In this document: piece by piece, positions 61,121 through 64,000 of the stretch | Numbering within the stretch: the first letter of the stretch is position 1 | Layout of the letters: each line of letters begins with the position of its first letter | Assembly (NCBI GenBank): GCA_022605955.1 | Contig: JAKCOZ010000001.1 | Coordinates: 35,699,646 to 35,763,645, forward strand | Reading direction: 5' to 3' | DNA from: Rallus limicola | Lineage: Eukaryota > Chordata > Aves > Gruiformes > Rallidae | DNA: 64,000 bases | Position numbers and translations under genes: made by a program | The notes under the pieces: generated by a model | Database searches by the model: none | What the model was told of the DNA's origin: nothing | Seen by the model: the letters and a program-made list of their open reading frames with translations, nothing else

Positions 61121-62348
61121 ATAGAATCATCGAATCATCATCATGGTTGGAAAAGACCTTCAAGATCAACAGTCCAGCCTCAAGCACCATACCACCATAA
61201 CCTCTAACTCATCTCCAGAAGCACCACATCAATCCATTTCTTGAACAGCTCCAGGGACTGTGATTCCACCACTTCTCAGGGCAGCCTGTTCCAATTCTTC
61301 ATCACTCTGGTGAAGAAAGTTTTCCTTATATCCATTCTGAACCTCCCCTGGCACAACTTGAATTCATTCCCTCCTGTCCTATCACTAGTTATTAGAGAGA
61401 AGAGGCCAACACCTGCCACACTACAACCTCCTTTCAGGCAGCTGTAGAACATGGTAAGGTCTCCCATTAGCCTTGTCTTCTCCAGGCTGAACAGCCCCAT
61501 CTCACTCAGCCTGTCTTCATAAGACCTGTTCTCCAGACCCCTAATCAGCCTAGTTGCCCTTCCCTGCAACCTCGCCAGCACCTCAGTGTCCTTCCTATAC
61601 TGTGGTGCCCAAAACTGCACACAGTACTCAAGGTGTGGCCTCACCAAGGCTGAGTACAGGGTAAGATCAGCTCCCTGGTCCTGCTGGTCACACTGTTCCT
61701 CATACAGGCCAGGATACCGTTGGATAAAAGTCTTGCTAAAGTCAAGGTAGACGACATCCACAGCCTTTCCTCATCCCTCAATAAGCAGGTCACCCTGTCA
61801 TAGAAGGAGATTAGGTTAGTCAAACAGGACCTGCCCTTCATAAACCCATGGTGACTGGGCCTGATCCCCTGGTTGTCTTGTATGTACTGCATAATTGTAT
61901 TCTGGATTATCTACTCCATCAGCTTTCCCGGTACTGAAGTCAAACATACCTATATTTTCCCGGATGATCCTTCCATCCCTTCTTATACATGGGGGTAATA
62001 TTGGCTGATTTCCAGTCTGCTGATACCTCTCCAGTCAATCAGAACTGCTGATAAACATGGAAAGTGAGCATCCCCGACAGTTCTTTCAGCAGCCTTGTAT
62101 GAATCCATCTGGCCCCATAGATTTGTGCAAATCTATATGGTGCAGCAGGTCACTGACCATCTCCTCCTGGATTGTAGGGACGAGTCATTGTGCTCCTAGT
62201 CCCTGTCTCCTGTCTTAGGTAGTTGGATTCCCTCTATACAATTGGTCCTATTACTAAAGACTGAGACAAAGAAGTTAAGTACTTCAGCCTTTTCCTCATC
62301 CTTCATCACTGTTTCCTCCTGCATCTAATAAGGAATGGAGAGGCATTA
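61121..62348 (-). mobile_element. CR1 LINE, 1.2 kb, with the RT core deleted (antisense)
   Basis: The longest CR1 copy here, on the minus strand, running 5' to 3' from about 62348 down to the tail ATAGAATCATCGAATCATCA at 61121. Read in that direction it shows the pre-RT segment (a DEEKAEVL-like motif near 62300-62265), then the LTGEVSADWKSANITPMYKKG segment (about 62050-61970). Next come the RT N-terminal motifs, with FMKGRSCLTNLISF (61892-61641 frame) and [11 protein letters not shown] (about 61757-61725). At about 61724 the sequence jumps directly to [17 protein letters not shown], which normally follows the active site. The palm with the FADD box is therefore missing, a deletion of probably around 700 bases. 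The thumb and C-terminus follow in frame 61761-61276 ([17 protein letters not shown], then [11 protein letters not shown]). Inactive. Confidence 0.93.
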
Positions 62349-64000
62349 GGCTTGTGACCACGGCCAAGCTATGTGTACTCCAACTTCTAATAGGAGAAAG
62401 CTGTAGTGTCTGGTGGAGCTGCCTTAGAAAGGAATCTGTGAGCACAAAGTTTGCATGTCATGTCTCCAACTGACGCATTACTCATAATAAGGAAAAAAAA
62501 TTCTCCAGGGTGTTACTATAAAGACACAATCCACATTTTACTGAAGTCAACAGGTGGTTTGCTCTGTAGCACTAAGGGACCAACATGTAGGGATAGAAAG
62601 GTGCCAAGATAGCATTAGAAGATCCTAGGCATTGATACATATGTGCTGAAAGCCATAAATAAATCCAGTAAGAAAACCTTCCGATTTTCCATGTTGTTTA
62701 TCTGTATTATGATTATTTATTTGTAATTAATTCTCAAAGATTTATGATTGCAATTTCTTTACTGGATGACTTGGATTTAGCCAAAGTCAAACATGAAAGC
62801 AGGATAGGCCCTGAAATGCACGCTTGTGGGTCATTGCTTGTAGGATAGAACTTCAGGCTAAAAGGGATTGTATAAATCATTTCCACAGTGCCTGTCTTAA
62901 AAAAAAAAAAGAAATTGTAAATACACAAGAGAGTCCTGTCTAACAATTCTAGACACGAATGCAGACAATTATGTCAATGTAAGTTGCATTCAGTAAAAGG
63001 CATTTTCTTTGTTGAAGCATCATATAATGACACTCAAAATTTGCTGCTCTTCTCATTCTTCAAATAATTAATACTGTGGATCAGCTTCCCCTCTCTGGTG
63101 TAACTGCATGAATGCCTTTTTCCAAAATATTGAACTTAGTATAAGCACAGTAAAAGTATATTTTTTAAAGCCCACAATTTAATTTTAAACTCTCAGGCAT
63201 AGGTAAAAGTTCTGATTGAAAGGAGAGGAATGGGACCAGGTTTTGAACAGATGTTGGCAATTTTTTGATTTAATTGAAGGAAAAGATTCTGAAGTTCAGA
63301 TGGCATGAATCAAAACACTCATTCTGGGGAAAAATGACATGATTTAGATACCAACACAGAAAAATAGGCAGAAACATTTTGACAGCCTGTTTAAACTTTT
63401 ATCTAGTTCAGGAGTGAAGATGAATGGGGAAGAGGTGAAGGGGAGGAAGAAGAAGGAAAAGATTCTGGCAGACTTGATAGTTTGCATTTAGGTGGACTGA
63501 ATTTTAAAGCATTTAGAACTGAGTTACTGTTGCTTTGAAAATCAAGGCCTTCTTTTCAGTAAAACTACTGCTTGGATTAGAGGAGGTTTACTCAGCCACA
63601 GTATTCCCCTGATGCAATAAATTGAAAACTATTTCAACCACCCAATCTCCAGGGAAAGGTAAGAAATACAGAACCAAGAAGCTTCAGACCTGGCACTTTC
63701 AAAAAAATTCTCTTCTAATTGAATTTGAAACTGCACTCAGAGTCTCAGAGTTAGAATGAAAGCATCTGAGAGCTACTTATATTTCGCTGATCTTGTGGAC
63801 TACATTAAGCCAGCCCAGCAAGTCACAAATTACTGTAGCTTTTGTCCCTACATCTAGCAACAGCAAACAAAATCTGTAACTCCTTCTTCAGGCTGAAAAA
63901 TTATGTTGAGACTTCCCCTAGGATGTTATTCTTTCAGCACCAAGAACTCTATCCAGCACAGAAAATGAGAGAGCAAAGCACATTGAAAGGACTCTACCAC
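62349..64000. other. Unique non-coding DNA to the window end
   Basis: AT-rich background. An A12 run lies near 62899-62910, and a purine-rich patch at about 63419-63465. Nothing coding or transposon-derived is recognised. Confidence 0.45.

Noticed and set aside
1..64000. CRISPR arrays, prokaryotic operons, phage or defence systems
   Set aside because: No regularly spaced repeats, dense collinear genes or ribosome-binding sites; the content is avian nuclear DNA.

Overview
This window reads as bird nuclear DNA, most likely from a neoavian (possibly passerine) species. Two things in the sequence say so. There are many 5'-truncated CR1 LINE copies with the avian 3' end (a pyrimidine-rich GATGACCTTTAAAAGGTC-like block, then ATTCTGTGA/ATTCTATGA octamers). 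There are also three copies of a long avian LTR whose end reads GTCAACCCACCACA. The background is AT-rich, poor in CpG and free of SINE-like families, as expected for a gene desert or a very long intron on a macrochromosome. I found no protein-coding gene I can name, no rRNA or tRNA, no CRISPR array and no bacterial-type operon. Most open frames are chance frames or lie inside repeats.

Layout. 1-372: CR1 3' end. About 1440-1720: the best regulatory candidate, with an octamer, an RFX-like site, clustered CpGs, a TATA box and a matching initiator, followed by a 56-codon frame. 3985-5322: a CR1 reverse-transcriptase scrap, then an LTR split by a nested antisense CR1 whose 6-bp target duplication is visible. 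8195-9014: an antisense LTR with TATA box and poly(A) signal, then a CR1. 11960-12412, 16500-16812 and 22792-22883: CR1 fragments. 19895-20018: a perfect 17-bp inverted repeat. 28860-29060: a homeodomain-site-rich, CpG-bearing block that looks like a conserved enhancer. 31099-31902: second LTR copy. 46060-46320: a CpG-bearing block with exon-like signals on both strands. 47058-47146: a concentric inverted repeat. 47604-47970: antisense CR1. 51376-52565: a complete solo LTR with a 5-bp duplication (GCCAT). 59306-62348: three antisense CR1 pieces, the last with the reverse-transcriptase core cleanly deleted.

Nothing here works together as a pathway. The window's content is a record of retrotransposon insertions over a unique background with a few candidate regulatory elements. 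I found no convincing new biological system. The most testable leads are the TATA/initiator promoter near 1.65 kb, the enhancer-like block near 28.9 kb, the unexplained 17-bp inverted repeat near 19.9 kb, and the shared antisense open frame carried by all three LTR copies.
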